From contig CAZVFV010000022.1 in assembly GCA_964626625.1 (NCBI GenBank), positions 1-11,650 on the forward strand: a stretch of 11,650 nt of DNA, given 5' to 3'. The position numbers and the translations under genes were made by a program. Below, one piece after another: positions 11,610 to 11,650 of the stretch. The notes under the pieces are model-generated. The model searched no databases. It had not been told where the DNA came from and saw only the letters and a list, made by a program, of their open reading frames with translations. Within the stretch, counting starts at the first letter, position 1. Each line of letters begins with the position of its first letter. The DNA is from CAYZPE01 sp964626625 (GTDB lineage: Bacteria; Patescibacteriota; Minisyncoccia; Phycocordibacterales; CAYZPE01).

Positions 11610-11650
11610 CCTTCTTACAGAAGCTGTCCACTCATTGGGTCTTTTGATTA

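Larger units (their letters stand above)
11355..11650. other. Non-coding stretch with strong secondary structure
   Basis: No convincing gene is found in these 296 bp. One minus-strand frame of about 80 codons is open but lacks a good start and a protein-like composition. The stretch holds two hairpins (11421-11441 and 11521-11609) and an imperfect GTGG...CCAC fold around 11481-11502. It probably contains the promoter of the VOC gene and possibly a small RNA or repeat element. Confidence 0.5.

Noticed and set aside
11373..11620. Open minus-strand frame of about 80 codons at the right edge
   Set aside because: It has no ATG, starts after an in-frame TAA, spans the long inverted repeat, and does not look like a protein. 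It is more likely a chance opening.
1..11650. CRISPR array, transposon, toxin-antitoxin or defence system
   Set aside because: No regularly spaced repeats, transposase, terminal repeats with target duplications, or recognisable defence genes were found on either strand.

Overview
This window is AT-rich bacterial DNA. It most resembles a member of the Candidate Phyla Radiation (Patescibacteria, probably Parcubacteria). That placement is an inference from the compact release factor 2 with a shortened helical domain, short intergenic distances, weak or absent Shine-Dalgarno sequences, one-pass and small membrane proteins without close named relatives, and a secreted protein made of DUF5666-like repeats. 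No rRNA or other decisive phylogenetic marker is present. A run of ten Ns at 1813-1822 shows the sequence is a scaffold, probably metagenomic.

Layout. The left edge cuts a leftward tRNA-Thr(GGU). A 310-bp gap follows, holding a possible structured RNA and a strong terminator-like hairpin. The plus strand then carries prfB (RF2), ftsE, ftsX and pyrG, an order centred on the common prfB-ftsEX cluster. ftsE is split only by a false assembly gap. pyrG ends at a bidirectional hairpin terminator (4735-4775).

Everything from 4806 to 11354 is on the minus strand. Read in the direction of transcription it is: a VOC/PhnB-like protein, SanA, a GNA1-like glucosamine-phosphate acetyltransferase, a FecR-domain envelope protein with a probable frameshift separating its C-terminal domain, a small two-repeat membrane protein also split by a frame change, a 29-residue one-pass microprotein, a YvlD/holin-4-2-like membrane protein, the translational GTPase TypA/BipA, and a secreted protein of three tandem beta-rich repeats. 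The last 296 bp hold no convincing gene but contain a 9-bp perfect hairpin and an approximately 89-nt long inverted repeat.

Function. The genes fall into translation (prfB, typA, tRNA-Thr), nucleotide supply (pyrG), division and cell-wall remodelling (ftsEX), and the cell envelope (sanA, GNA1-like, FecR, YvlD, small membrane proteins). No mobile element, CRISPR array, toxin-antitoxin or defence system is visible. The observations most worth checking are the eukaryotic-type GNA1 homologue, the shortened RF2, terminator-like hairpins in the leaders of three housekeeping genes (prfB, pyrG, typA), two frame changes in envelope genes, and the two structured non-coding stretches.
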